This document shows, piece by piece, positions 49,980 to 61,982 of a DNA stretch of 64,000 bases; the stretch's first letter is position 1, and every line of letters begins with the position of its first letter. Source of the DNA: Talinum fruticosum (taxonomy: Eukaryota; Streptophyta; Magnoliopsida; Caryophyllales; Talinaceae); contig JAITYX010000075.1 of the NCBI GenBank assembly GCA_021018815.1, positions 2,322,501-2,386,500 on the forward strand, in the 5' to 3' direction. Position numbers and translations under genes: made by a program. The notes under the pieces are model-generated. The model made no database searches, was not told where the DNA came from, and saw only the letters and a program-made list of their open reading frames with translations.

Positions 49980-50205
49980 CACATTCCCAGTTTGCATTTT
50001 CATTAGCCAAATCAAATTCATCTCATATTAGGTGAGTGCATTTGCATTAGCCAAATCAAATTAATCTCATATTAGGTGAGTCCATTTACATAAGCCAAAT
50101 TGAATTTATCTCATATTAGGTGATTCTATTTACGTTAGCCAAATCAAATTCATCTTATATTAGGCGACTCCATTTGCATTAGCCAAATCAAATTCATCTC
50201 AAGGG
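49980..50205 (+). repeat. 44-bp tandem repeat in the leader of element F
   Basis: About five copies of TCTCATATTAGGTGAGTCCA followed by TTTGCATTAGCCAAATCAAA. The same unit occurs about three times in F1 at 43855-44000, so the array is a family trait with copy-number variation. Confidence 0.9.
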
Positions 50206-50699
50206 AGTTTCTTTTTCTTTGCATTTAGCCCAAAGCAAATTTATTTCAAATATAAAGAAATGTATTGTCACTTAGCTGCAATAGAAAGCATCTTTTCTTT
50301 AAGGATCAATCATTCATTAACTACATCATCATCTTAACTAAGTCATACATCATCGCATTCTTTATGTGCATCCAAATAAAAGCATCCTTAGTCTCTTCGG
50401 GTCTTGCGCTTAAGTCCTTTGCTCCAAAAAATGGTCTTCTCTCATATGGTCCTAAACCTTATCCTGTGGGCTGCGAGAATAGGGAAGTCTACGGCAGCCG
50501 AGTATCGTCAGAATCTGAGCTCTAAAAGATTAGAACACCTCGCCAAAGAGTCCGACACATCTTCTTTTTTTCCACTCTGTCGTCTACACTAGTGCGATGT
50601 GTTTCGGTGCACACCACACCGGCCCGATCTATTCCTTGCCATAAGATAGTACCCGAAAAGAGTTCCCTTCCAATGGATTTAAACCTAGAGCGAGTCTCT

Positions 50700-51900
50700 T
50701 AATCTCGGTTTACTTAATGAGAACATAGCCAGGGTGGAAATTAGGATGAATGATCAAGAGGAGAAGATATCATCTATATCGAGGGATATTGAGACTATTA
50801 TAAGGGCTATTGAGGACGAGTAATGGATGAGGAAGGTGAACGCTTGAGAAGAGGAAAGGGATTAGTGCCATCCCTCCACCTATCTTTTCTCATCCAGACA
50901 GACCCAAACATGAATCCTATAAGCGTGAATCCGAACCTCGGCTCGATCCACATGTAGATCGGATAGAATAAATGTTAAGGGAGTCATCCATGTTCAGTAA
51001 TCATTACTTCGATCATAAGGGATTCACTTTAATTCTTAAGGGTAAACTACCTCTAAAGTTTACCATGCCCGATATTAAGTTCAAAGGTTTTGAGAATCCC
51101 CATCATCACGTACGCAACTTCTTAGGAGCAATGACTCTTAAGAACATTACCAAAGATACTTACCATATCATTTTCCCTGGACTTTCGACAACGATGTAAT
51201 GAAGTGGTACAATGCGGTTGACCCATGTAAGGTTGCCAATTGGACTGATCTGTGTAAGGAGTTACTACATCAATACTCCTATAACACTAATCCGCCTATT
51301 ACTCCGAGAGACTTAGGGTTAATCAAGCAAGGTGAGAAGGAGAGCTTCATAGATTTTCTTGCCAAATAAAGAGAAAAGGCTACCCACATGGTTGACCCAC
51401 CCTCCGAGAAGGACCAAGGTAGGATTATTGTGAAAAACCTTTAGCCCAATTACAATTAACACCTCAAATTCCTACCCATGATGAATTTTTCAACCCTTAG
51501 AGATGCTTGGTTTGCTGATAGAAGAAGAGCTATCTACCACGACCACAAAAGTCGCAACCGGGTATGGAGGTAATTATCATTCCAAAGATAAGAAAACCTC
51601 TAATACATGCAATACTAGTGGGGGCGCAGACATCAATGCCCTCAATATACTAATACTACCTACACTAAAGCCCTTGACCGTCTCTTGGAAAAGGGAAAAA
51701 TAGAATTTCCGCTCGTTAGAGCGAGAATCGAAACCGCGAAACAATCCAAAAATTAGGACATGGGAAAATTTTGCAAGTACCATTGTGCACAAGGACACGA
51801 TATCGAACAGTGTTGGACATTCAAGAACAAATTAGAAAGCATGTTTCGAAACGGCCAACTCCCTTTGCTTAAGGCTGCCTGAAACCAAACAATAATAAAA
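50700..51900 (+). pseudogene. Degenerate Ty3/gypsy gag of element F
   Basis: Core blocks: KFTMPDIKFKGFENPHHHVR, VMKWYNAVDPCKVANWTDLC, DLGLIKQGEKESFIDFLAK and STLRDAWFADRRRA. A Tat-type zinc motif follows (FCKYHCAQGHDIEQCWTFKN) near 51760-51820. Several stops and shifts. Confidence 0.88.
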
Positions 51901-52459
51901 ATCCTTTTAGCGGCACCTCGGCCATTTTCACTGAACCTAGTCCAGTCGAGTTGGACATGTCTGTTTTTATCCAAGATGTTGACGAGTTTAAACCACTACT
52001 TAACTTACTTTCATTAGATCTAGAAGTCCAGGGTCTGTGGATAAGTGATGAAGAAGATGTCTACGAAACGAAATGTAATGTTGACGACAATAGCGATGAC
52101 TTCAGGGCACATCATCCTTAGAAGAAGAAGACTTTTGGGGAGAAACTAAAAGTCCTGTAATCCAATTCCTTACTAGATCCGAACGGCACAATGCACCCCT
52201 GGGTCCACAACAGACTTAGGAAACCCCAAAAGAGCCTGAAGGTACGAAAGAAGAAGACCTAATCCTTAAGCAACTACGGAAATTAAAAGTCGACATCTCA
52301 ATATAGCAACTAATATCTACTTCCCGGAAATGTAGACATGCGTCGATTGATGCAGATCGAGTAAAATTAAGGTCTCTCTTGAAACCACACTAGAGGAAGT
52401 GGTAGGATTGGTTAATAGTGGGGATGGAACTATTATCTTTGATCAAAAGGATCTTCTAG

Positions 52460-53330
52460 AAGAAGGCGTTGCACACAAGAATGCCCTTTAATTAACCATA
52501 ACTTGCATCAACAAGTTTGTTCCCCTAACCTTGGTAGACAATAGATCGATAGTAAACGTTTGTTCCTAGAGAACTGCTAGAAGGTTAGGAATTAGGGAGC
52601 AACAACTCTCTAAACTAACTGTCCATCTTCGAGTTTACTGACAATTCTAAAAGAATAGTCTTGGGAATAGTGACCTTGCCAATTAATATAGGGCCAGTAG
52701 AAAGGAGCATCAAAGTCCAAGTCCTAGATATCCTAACTACCTTCAATTTACTTCTAGGATGCCCTTGGTTGCATTATCATCGGGCGGTGCCCTCTACATC
52801 TGTATCGGAAAGTTAAGATGATCATTAAAGGTCAAGTTATAACTGTCAATGGGGATAACCTTTGCGCTACTATTACTTCTAAAGAATGAGTAGTTGAGAT
52901 CGAGCATGATGCTAATGATGAGGAACTCGTATGGATTCAAGAATGTCACTACCTTAAACGAGGATGAAGCACCTCTTAACCTTAATCCTTATGGTAATCC
53001 TAGTGTCCATTCGATGCTTAGGAAGAAAGGGTACTTTCCAGGTCTTCTCTGTAGGTCGAAGGGCATACCACCCTACTTTTCTACCCTTTGAACCCACTAA
53101 CAACTACAACTTCGGGCTAGGTTATCAACCTACTGCTAAGGAAATAGGCCAAGCTAAGTGGGAAGTTCAAACTAAGAGGACCGCACTGCACACAGTCTAC
53201 TCTATGAAGCCCTTTCCCTATACCCTTAATGGGAAGTTCCTAAAAGAAGGAGATAACTTCCCTATTATGGTTTTCCCGAGCCTTATTATATATCAAGCAA
53301 AAGGGCATCCTATTACCTAGTTTGGAGATT
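52460..53330 (+). pseudogene. Degenerate Ty3/gypsy protease and linker of element F
   Basis: LVDNRSIVNVC lies where the family has a DNG/DSG-type active site; here the glycine is arginine. Then GNSDLAN...GPVERSI-like and FNLLLGCPWLHYH-like pieces in shifting frames, followed by NYNFGLGYQPTAKEIGQ. RT and integrase do not follow; the sequence runs into inverted LTR sequence. Confidence 0.7.
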
Positions 53331-53464
53331 TTCGATGGATCGTTATATTCTAGAGAAGAAGGCACCCTACCTCCTTGAAGAGGGACGATCTACACCGGAC
53401 TGGACCAATCTTGCTGGGAATAATCTTTTCGGTCTTCTCGTTCGGATAAGAGAAAACACCAATC

Positions 53465-55120
53465 CGGACCGAAGCCTTGCTCGTCGACCACCCGAGTGTA
53501 GCGACGGCACTGTGCAGGCGGTGGTGGGCACTAGCCGGAGGCCAGGGCTAAGGAAATCAGCCTCGGCCTCCGCCCTGGTTGGTAGATCCGAACCAATTTT
53601 TAATTCCTGGAATTAGAAAATACCGGGACGAAAATTTAATAAGAATAAAGCATAAAATAAGGTAGCCGCTGATCACTTTTTAGGATGAAAACTAACAAAA
53701 ACAAAAACATGCTCTTCCAATCTTAGTATGGGAAAACTAAGACTACAAGAGGCTAAAATAAGCTCCATCGGTCTTTGAATTGAGAATCGGATTCGGGGCG
53801 AGGGTACGAACGTAGGGAAAACCATTACATTCCGTCCGTCCAGAAGACGATCATGCTACTAGTTTGTGTAGTAAATTAGAATAATGTAAATCAAACAAGC
53901 AAGCAACATGCTACAACGATAAATAAAAGCAACCAAATGAAATAAAAGGAAAAGCAATAAAGAAAGCGGTAAAGAAAAGAAAAGAAAAGCGGAAAATTAA
54001 AGATTACATCGGGTGGAGAGGAATTAAAAGAAATGATTACATCTCTTAAACCACAATACGAAAAACGATAAATAAAAACGTAAATTAAATAACCGTTTAA
54101 AAGCTAAACAATTACCCTCAGGTTATCCCACCTTGCCGATCCGGATCTCCATACTCGGATCTCTTGATGCAATGAAGACAAATGAAAGTAAAAGGGCACG
54201 TTTTTGTGAACTGTGTATGTAGGTGACAAGAATGATCGGTTTAATAAATGCCCAAAGATCAAAATAATCGAATATTCTTTAGCTCTTTGCACAAAGTCAA
54301 TAGCGGTGAGTAAAGAGAAGATGAGAGAGTTGTAATTTCGGCAGAGTGACATTTAGATGTCAATACTCGTGGTAGCTTTCATGCAGCATGAGGCTAAGGC
54401 GGAAGTCGTATTGGAATGAGAGCCAAGGCTCTCTATTTATAGGAGAAGACCTAGGTCACAAATGACCTAGGGTTTGCCTCTAATCTGCCGTCCAAACAAC
54501 GAGAAAATAAACCGGGCCAATATCCTAAGAGATTGAACCGGATAAGGAAGGATTAAACCGGATAGAACCTGGTTGGAAGGCGCCGGCCACCCGGGCGCTC
54601 CTAGGGTTTTGTGCTCTAGCGTGTCTCTAAGCCAAAATGAAGTGTTCCACTTAATGCTTCTAGAAGGCGAGCGCCGACCACGACGTCGTTTTGAGGGGAA
54701 AAGTTCCTAGTCTCGTGTGGAGTGTCTTATGGAAACGCAACACTCGATGCTCATGATCATGAAATGCAACACTTTTAATGTCGTTTTAGGTCTTCAGCTC
54801 CTTGTCTGTTTGGATAAAAGTAAATTGCAGTATTCTAAACTTAAAATTAGCCGATAGACAGCTCTGGATCGTATTGTCTCTAAAGGCTTGGCCCGATTCT
54901 TGAATTGCCGTAACGAAATGAGGAGTTATGGACCAACCCAAGGCAAAAGGCTCGTTTATTTGGTGTTGAGGGTTCTTTGTGGTTTATCGGCTTATGTCAC
55001 ACGAATCGATCACGACTCGAGATCCAAATCCTCAAACGAGATTGAGGATTTCATCATCGAGCCCACAGTAATAAAATACGGAAATAAAGAGATAAGGGAC
55101 GACACTTTTAGGTTCCTACA
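53465..55120 (-). repeat. Inverted F-type gypsy LTR, 3'-truncated
   Basis: Minus strand starts TGTAGGAACCTAAAAGTGTC at 55120 and follows the F LTR through its TATA box (CTATAAATAG near 54430) and GC-rich block, ending near 53465 without a terminal CA. It abuts the plus-oriented truncated LTR at 55121, giving a back-to-back LTR pair. Confidence 0.8.
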
Positions 55121-56215
55121 CTTACACATTCACCTTTTATACAATTCACAAAACAAGCCCTTTTCTTTGAGTTTGTCGTCATCGCATTAAAAGATCTAGT
55201 GTAGAGATCTAGATCGGTATGGTGGGACAACCGAGGGCAATCGTTCAGCCTTCAAACGGTTATTTAATTTATGTATTATTTATCACTTTTCGTATTGTGG
55301 ATTAAAGAGATGTAATCGCTTCTTTCAATTCCTCCCCGCCCGATGTAATCTTTTAGTTTTCCGCTTTTTCTTTCTTTATCACTTTCTTTATCGCTTCTTT
55401 CAATTGCTTTCCTTTAATTCTATTTGGTTGCTTTTTATTATCGTTTGGCATGCTATATGTTTGTGTTTAGCACATGATTTTAGTATACTACTCAAACTAG
55501 AAATGGCCGTCTTCGAACGGGCGGAATGGAAGGGTTTTCCTACATTTTGTACCCTCGCCCCAGATCCGATTCTCGGTTCAAAGACCGATGGAGTCAATTT
55601 TAGCCTCTTTTAGTCTTAGTTTTCCCATACTAAGATTGAAAGAGCAAGTTTTTGTTTTTGTGAGTTTTCTTCCTAAAAATTGACCAACGACTCCCTTTTT
55701 TTGTGCTTTATCCTTATTGAAAATGAATCTCTGGTTATTTTTTGGTTATATGGTAAAAAAAAAGAATTTGGATATGTCCGCTAGGCCGGAGGCCGAGGCC
55801 GAGTGTTTCGACCAGGGCCCCGCCCGTGCTCGGTGACCACCGACTGCAGGCTACCGCCTACACTGGGTGGTTAGCGATTGAGGCTTGGGTCCGGACCGAG
55901 TGTTTTCACACCGGCTTGTCCTTAAAGCTTTAGGGCGTAACCTAATTTCTAATTTCTTTTATTTCGTCAATTAGGAGATAATATCCCGAGAATTCTAAAA
56001 TAATTTATAAAATAAAATAATAAATAAAACCGCCATTTAAACTTTGCCTAATCAGATTTCATAAAATTTGGAAATCTTAATAAAAGGTTCATCCTCACTT
56101 TCTAAAATCCATCTTCAAAACCCTAAAATCATTTTCCATCTCTTTAAAACCTTTACGCTAGAGCAATTCATGGGGAAGCTCGGCCCTAGGTCTCACCTAG
56201 GTTGTGGTTCCCACA
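55121..56215 (+). repeat. 3' LTR of gypsy element F, 5'-truncated
   Basis: Starts within the LTR at CTTACACATTCACC (equivalent to about 48143 in the 5' LTR) and runs to TTCCCACA. The first roughly 850 bp are missing where the inverted LTR begins. Confidence 0.8.
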
Positions 56216-56399
56216 TAAATATGCTCATAAATAAATATGCTCATAAATAGGCAAATTTCATGAAATAGTTGAAGCAATTACACAAAACCTTAAACAAATA
56301 GAGAAGCTATAATAGAAAACCTCCGCCTAATCCAAACATCTCTATTTTCTATCTTTTCTTTCCCCCTGTGCATTTTATCAAAATAATTCAAGAGAAAGG

Positions 56400-57972
56400 A
56401 AAGAACAATTAAGTAGAAGAATGATGATTGCGCCTACGCCCGTAGCCTTGAGTAGAGATAGCTTGGCGAGGAGGCAATAGCAGAGGTAGATTAGGAATGA
56501 CACGTTTGTGAGACAAATGTAGTTTTTCCTCCGCTTCTCCTTCTTATTAGGCCTCAGCAGAACTCGCTATCGTAGGTCTGTTGAACTGAAGAGGGGCCTT
56601 AGACTAGCCTGCAATGCCAGCCTCTTCTAAGGCAGACCGAGTGTGACATGAGGAGATCACCTCAGGTTCTTTGTTGGCCTTACCCTTAGATTGAACTACT
56701 TCAGTCTCCTTTTCTCCTTTTCCTTCAGCTTCTCTTTGTCCTTCATGTTCTTTAGCTTCTTCGACTTAGACTCAAAAGAATTGAAGGACTCACGAAGGTT
56801 GTGCTTCTTCGGCTTCTAAGTCCTCTCGCTGCCTCGGATCTTCTTTCTCGGAGTTAGCGAATCTGGTCTTCTTAGCACTTGATCACCTCCTTGAGTTCAG
56901 CAACAAAGGCTTGACTCGATAAATGCGAGTCGAGCCTTTCTTTGGAGATGAGTCAAAATTGGCATCAAGGCCTAGAAGGCACCTGGAGTTATTTGTAACT
57001 ATTTAGCCAAAGAGACAAACCGAGTAGCCACCTTATGAAGTAAATCAAGTGAAGGGGCAGGTTGAGAAGTGGAAGGTCCAATGAGTAAGAAGTGGGTCCT
57101 GAGAACTATATGAGTCTCGAGGTGGAGGAGGAGGAGCTAGTTTTGAACAATGAATCCCGACATCAGTTTGGATTTCCTAGTATCCAAGGTTAATGAGTGC
57201 ACCTCTGCCAAAATAGGAAGTAGGCTCTAAGAACTTGTTTAGGTCAGAAGGGAGATCAACCTCAAACTGAGTAAAGATAACTAAAAGAAGAGCTCCAAAG
57301 GAATAAGAAGTCTTCTTCACGGTAAGATGGAGCAGAATCAATCTGTTCCAGGATAAAAGGGAAGATGTCAACCTCATACCCTTTTAGAATGTCGAAGAGA
57401 ACCTTAAGAACTTTATTATTAAGGTTCTCTTTTGAGGGATAGTAGGAGAAGAAGGTTCTTATTAGAATGAAGCACAAAAGTCCGGCTTCAAAAGTCATCC
57501 GAATCACATAAATATTTTTTCTAGACCGGGGATTTCTTTAGAGTATTTGTCAAAAAAGGTCATCCGCGACTTCATTGAAGGGGATAGGATTAGAATTGAG
57601 CAAAAGACACTTCACATCAAAGAGCTTGTGAAGTAGAGCAAGATTGATGCAAATTACCTTGCCTTACACGTCATAAGAGATCACGTTATCTCTTGTTGTC
57701 ATGTGGGTATAAAATTCAGTAATGAGTTATGGCTAGATGTATTCACGAAGCACATGTAATTGAAGGTACCTATTTTGAGAGTAGGTATGATCTCGAAAAA
57801 GAAGTTTTCGAGAAGAATTTTTTGTCAATAAAGAAATGTTGAGCGACCATAACCTTTGGATCATCTAAAGTAGGGGCTTTTCCCTTGGCTTAGGCACCCT
57901 CGGATTAAGTTGTTTTAGTTTTGGCCTTCTTTATGGTCGAACCTCCTCGATAGCTGAACCTCTCTTAGGCAT
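56400..57972 (-). pseudogene. Accessory ORF of copia element D2
   Basis: Minus-strand frame from MPKRGSAIEEV with blocks ITEFYTHMTT, GKVICINLALLHKLFDVKC and FNEVADDLF, then IRMTFEAGLLCFILIRTFFS and KVLFDILKGYEVDIFPFIL. It aligns in order with the D1 accessory ORF (for example INLTFLHKLF/INLALLHKLF and EVVDDFY/EVADDLF). The C-terminal part is charged (EEGEEE-like, Ser-rich). It is broken by several stops. Confidence 0.6.
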
Positions 57973-58072
57973 ATTGAAAGAGATAGAGAGAGTTTAAGAG
58001 TAAAGAGAATGAGAGTGAAGAGCATAGATGAGTGTGAAACAGAGAGAGAATTTGAGTGCGAGAGAGATTAAG

Positions 58073-60921
58073 TGTAACACCCCTAGACCCACCCTAGGAG
58101 TATTACATGCCGGGGTCCCTCGGGAGGAACCCCTAAGGCTGCTTAGGGTCTCAACTTGGGGTTACTAACCCTTTCTTAGATTGGCGGAAGCGTAATTCTA
58201 GTTTTTCGAAGGTTTTTCTAGAAATTTCGGCGAGTTTCCTCAGTAAGCTGGCTAAACCCATGGGCTTAAAGCCCTAACCCCGCACGAAACACAATCTTAA
58301 ACTCAACGAGCCACACGCTCGGAGTATTCACATAGGGATTTACATTCATAATCAAACTTAAGCTCACATACAATAGTCTTTACAACATCTTTCTAAACAA
58401 AAGACAGAAAAACAAGTAGTAAGCTCGGCATCTCCTATTCGTCTCGTTATTTCCAAAAGCCATAGGCAACTCCTGCCGGTTTTAACTTCTCGTACCTGAA
58501 ATGTTGGTGATGTCATGAGCTCATTAGCCCGATGAATAATCCAAACCTAACCCCGGGTTTCACTTTGCACATTAATTCATTAACAAACACACCTAAGTTC
58601 ACATTTCATTCCTAACATGCGATTCGAGATCAAATAAGCTTAAGACATGCGAGATTCTAAACTTACCAACTTGCCGAGAATCATAATGACATCACTTATT
58701 CAGGAATTCAATTAAACATGCATCATTCGTCTTTCTACGCAAGTAAATCATATAATCACTCATCATGCAATTCATTCATCACGTAAATCATATCTTAGTT
58801 CTTATGGCACACATTTCTTATGAAATCAAGATTCGGTCTTCTTCTCATTCTTCTTCTTGAGTTCAATCGTGCATTTCATAAATCATCGATTCGCTCTTTC
58901 TGGTTCGATATGCACGATCATTCGTTTCTTCATATCATACTTCTTTTAAGTTTTCTTAGCTCGAATGGAAAGAAGATTTATGCACTCGCTATAAAGACCC
59001 GAGTTCTTGGAGCCAAAACAATTCGTGGGCTCGGTTCACGGAGGCATACAATTCGTGGCCTCGAGGCATAACAATTCGTGGCCTCGAGGCAGCCTCCCAT
59101 CCTCGAAGGACGCATATCTGTCAATTCTTAGTGGAAGCAATTCAATTCGTGGCTTCGGGTTGACGAGACACTTCTATGGCCATAGCTTCGAGAGGGTTCT
59201 TTAATTCGTGGGGTCTTAGATCAATAACACAATCCTTTCTCCCTTCTTTAGTTCTTTAAGTTTCTTATTTTCTTATTACTTATACATAAGAAATACTTAA
59301 TTCATATAATTCATGCTTAGCACGTTCATGCGTAACTTCTTCAAAACAAGCAATTCACATAAGCAAGTTCTAACTCAATCTATTCATTTCACACGCGCAT
59401 GCTTATGTCATTTACAATCGACGTAATTCAAGACAAACACCCAATCACATAAGCATACCATTTATGATTTCTAATCGACGAATTTATCGTTTTCATGCTC
59501 GCGTAATATCACGTATAAGTGGTTAATGGTTCTATAACTTTTCTTTATCAATGAATATCTTTTAATCTAGCCACATAGCTTCTTAAATCTCAGCTCTTAA
59601 TTCAGTTACTCACTTATATGCGATTTAGCCCAAAACAGAACATTTTCACTTAATATTGCATATCTCCCAATCTACTCATCCAATGCATACGAAATTTTAC
59701 AGGAATTTCTCATAAATCATCAGGAAGCTGCAGTAAAAGTTTCAGGAGTTCCGGGCTACACATGAATTCACAGAAATTCGGACAAGCATGCTTATTCACC
59801 TGAAAAATCTGCAGACGAATCATGAAGTTAACTTCCGATTTCTCTCCTAATTCTGTTCAAGCTAATCCCGTTCAATTCTCACTAATCATGCTCAATCGTA
59901 TTTAAACATCATAATTTCAGAACTAGATAAACATCACAAATTCACAACATGCTCTTGATTCGTGAGTGGCTAATTTAGTGAATTTAGGCCTCTAGCTTCT
60001 TCTATTAACTTAGGGTTTCCAATTTCATGCTTCGAATTCATATTCAATCCACCTAATTCATTTTAATCTAGAGGATGAATTCAGACTACTCCCCTTCAAT
60101 TCTTAGAGGTTCTAAGAATTCGGTTTTGGGAGGTTTCGAATTGGGTTTCGGTTTGGGTTTTGCTTTCTCTTCGCCTATCTCTCGCTTCCGGTTCTTCGTC
60201 CCTCTCGCTTCCCTCTCTGCTTCTGTCCTTGCTTCTGTCTTTGCTCTGCTTCTTCTTTCCTTTCTCCTTCGTCCGCTGCCTGTCCTCGGGCTCGCCGTGC
60301 CCGCCGGCAGCCTGGTTTCCGGCGTTCCTCTTGCTCCCGCTCCCGCTCCCGCTTTGTTCCGCTTCTACTTGTGTCTCTGCTCTGCTTCTTCTTTCTTTCG
60401 CTCCCTTTCTTCTTCCGCTCTGCTCGGCCTCCCGAGTCCGGGCCCTCCCTTCGCTCACCGGCGGTGGCGTCCTCGCCGTTCAGGCGGCTCTTGCGCTTTC
60501 TCTTTCTCTCGCTCGTCTCTGCTCCCTCTTGTTTCCCCGGCTCCTTCTCTCGCTTTCCCTCCTCTCGCTTCCGCCCACTGCTTCGTACGCTTCTTCGTTC
60601 TTTTCTTTGTTCTCGGGCCCACTCTCTCCTCTCCTCCTAATCACACCTAATGGGCTTGCTGGCCTATTTCCCATTGGACCCCAACTCTCTTTACTTAATT
60701 TCTTGCCAACACAATGCCACTAATCCCCAATCCTCATTCCTTTTTCTTTCTTTCTTTTTTTTTTTAATTGGGCCCAAGTAGCTTCACAAGGCCCAATTTA
60801 GCTAGCCCACGCTCGGGTTTCGGTTCTCGGGTTTCTAATTCCGACTGGAAAAATTCTAATTCACTTAATTTAATAATTTAATTCACTAGCAAGCAAACAC
60901 CTGAAATTTCGGGGTCTTACA
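58073..60921 (+). mobile_element. Solo Ty3/gypsy LTR 2 (2.85 kb)
   Basis: TGTAACACCCC...GGGGTCTTACA with perfect 5-bp duplication TTAAG (58068-58072, 60922-60926). No internal domain. Contains a short repeat around ACAATTCGTGGCCTCGAGGC (59020-59090) and a GC/CT-rich block (60160-60640) that yields long low-complexity frames on both strands. It separates the D2 accessory ORF from its TATA box. Confidence 0.92.
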
Positions 60922-60997
60922 TTAAGTGTGAGAGCAAAGAAAGCGAGAGTATGAGTAATAAGTTGGCAAAGTGAATGAATGAAATCAAAGCGATGCC

Positions 60998-61004
60998 ATT
61001 TATA
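60998..61004 (-). promoter_or_regulatory. TATA box upstream of the D2 accessory ORF
   Basis: TATAAAT on the minus strand, about 170 nt from the ORF ATG once the solo LTR is disregarded, at the same relative place as in D1. Confidence 0.5.
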
Positions 61005-61434
61005 AAATAAAGGCTTTCATTGAATAATCGCCTTTCGACTCGAGCCTTCCAAGCAATTGTTCTCGGATCTGTTGAGACTCCTAGCGAGTAACGGCTAGTT
61101 TCGAAGCAATTTTCTTCTAACGGCTAGTTCTTCCGATCGTTTACGTGCTCGAGAGAGAAGAAAAGATTTTCGAAAAGTTTTCTAAGATTCTCCATTTATC
61201 TAGAGATGATCTCGGAATTTTGATGTCCATTTTTCTCATAAACCGAGTCTAAGTCGGTTATGTGTCCGAGTGACTTAGAACACACTCAGAAAATTAATAA
61301 CTCATAGCTTAGTCTCATTTTATGTCAATCGATCCATTTATTATTCACTCAAAGCATATAACAATCAATCGAGTAAAATAACTTATGCATTAACTCGGAT
61401 AATCATGCAATTAACATGCCAAGTTCATTCCTAA

Positions 61435-61980
61435 TAAAGCAAAACTAATCTTCACTCAGAGGTTTAGTGAAAGTATTAGCTAATTGAAATTTTGTAGGAA
61501 TAAACTCAAGTTCTATATCACCTTTTTTAGAATCGTCTCTTAGAAATGTTACCTAACCTCAATATGTTTCATTTTTTAGTGCTTGAATTGGATTCATGGT
61601 GATGTCTGATTGCACTTTGATTGTCACACTTGATTGGGCTAAGTGTGAATGACAGACTTAAATCATTCAAGTGTTGCTTGATCTAGAGAATTTGAGCACA
61701 AAAAGCTCCAATCGCTATGTAATTAGCCTTAGTAGTTGATAAAGCGGATGAGTTTTGCTTCTTTGAATGCCGAGGAGATGAGAGATTGACCTAGAAATTA
61801 GCATGCTCCTAATGTGCTCTTTCTATCAACTTTGTATCCAAGCATAATCAGCATTTGAGTATCCAATGAGGGTCAGGTTTGAGTCCTTTGAATACTAGAG
61901 ACCTAGTGTATGAGTTCCTATAAGATATCTAAAAATTCCTCGAAGACTTAGTTTGTAACTCTAACTCATTCCGAGTATTA
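61435..61980 (-). pseudogene. Copia RT end and RNase H of element D2
   Basis: Read in shifting minus-strand frames: YLIGTHTLGLWYSKDS, GYSNADYAW, DRKSTLGA, SALSTTEANYIAIGAFCAQ, IKCDNQSAIRHHHES and FIPTKFQLANTFTKPL, the ordered copia RNase H motifs. It is cut by the LTR of element B at its upstream end. Confidence 0.88.
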
Positions 61981-61982
61981 CA

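Larger units (their letters stand above)
47298..56215 (+). mobile_element. Tat/Ogre-type Ty3/gypsy element F
   Basis: A 5' LTR (47298-49203) begins TGTAGACACC and ends GTTCCTACA. Next come the primer site TGGCGACTCCACTAGGGA, a leader with a 44-bp tandem repeat, degenerate gag and protease, then an inverted LTR fragment, and finally a 5'-truncated 3' LTR (55121-56215, ending TTCCCACA). Flanks GAAAT and TAAAT agree at four of five bases. RT and integrase are absent. Insertion target is the 3' spacer of D2. Confidence 0.8.
45664..61982 (-). mobile_element. Sirevirus-like copia element D2, truncated and twice interrupted
   Basis: Right to left on the minus strand: RT end and RNase H (61980-61435), spacer and TATA box (61004-60998), accessory ORF (57972-56400), polypurine tract (47096-47081), 3' LTR (47077-45664). 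A gypsy element (47298-56215) and a solo LTR (58073-60921) are inserted in it. It is itself inserted in D1 pol and is cut at its 5' side by copia element B. The same gene order as D1 confirms the architecture. Confidence 0.8.

Noticed and set aside
49980..50205. CRISPR-like direct repeats
   Set aside because: The repeats are contiguous 44-bp tandem units without distinct spacers, in a plant retrotransposon leader.
52894..53320. Possible host gene from a 118-codon open frame
   Set aside because: The sequence continues the gypsy protease-linker region and resembles retrotransposon polyprotein segments.
60075..60723. Open frames of up to 191 codons on both strands
   Set aside because: CT-rich low-complexity DNA in solo LTR 2; the products are Ser/Leu/Pro or Arg/Glu/Lys-rich and mirror each other.
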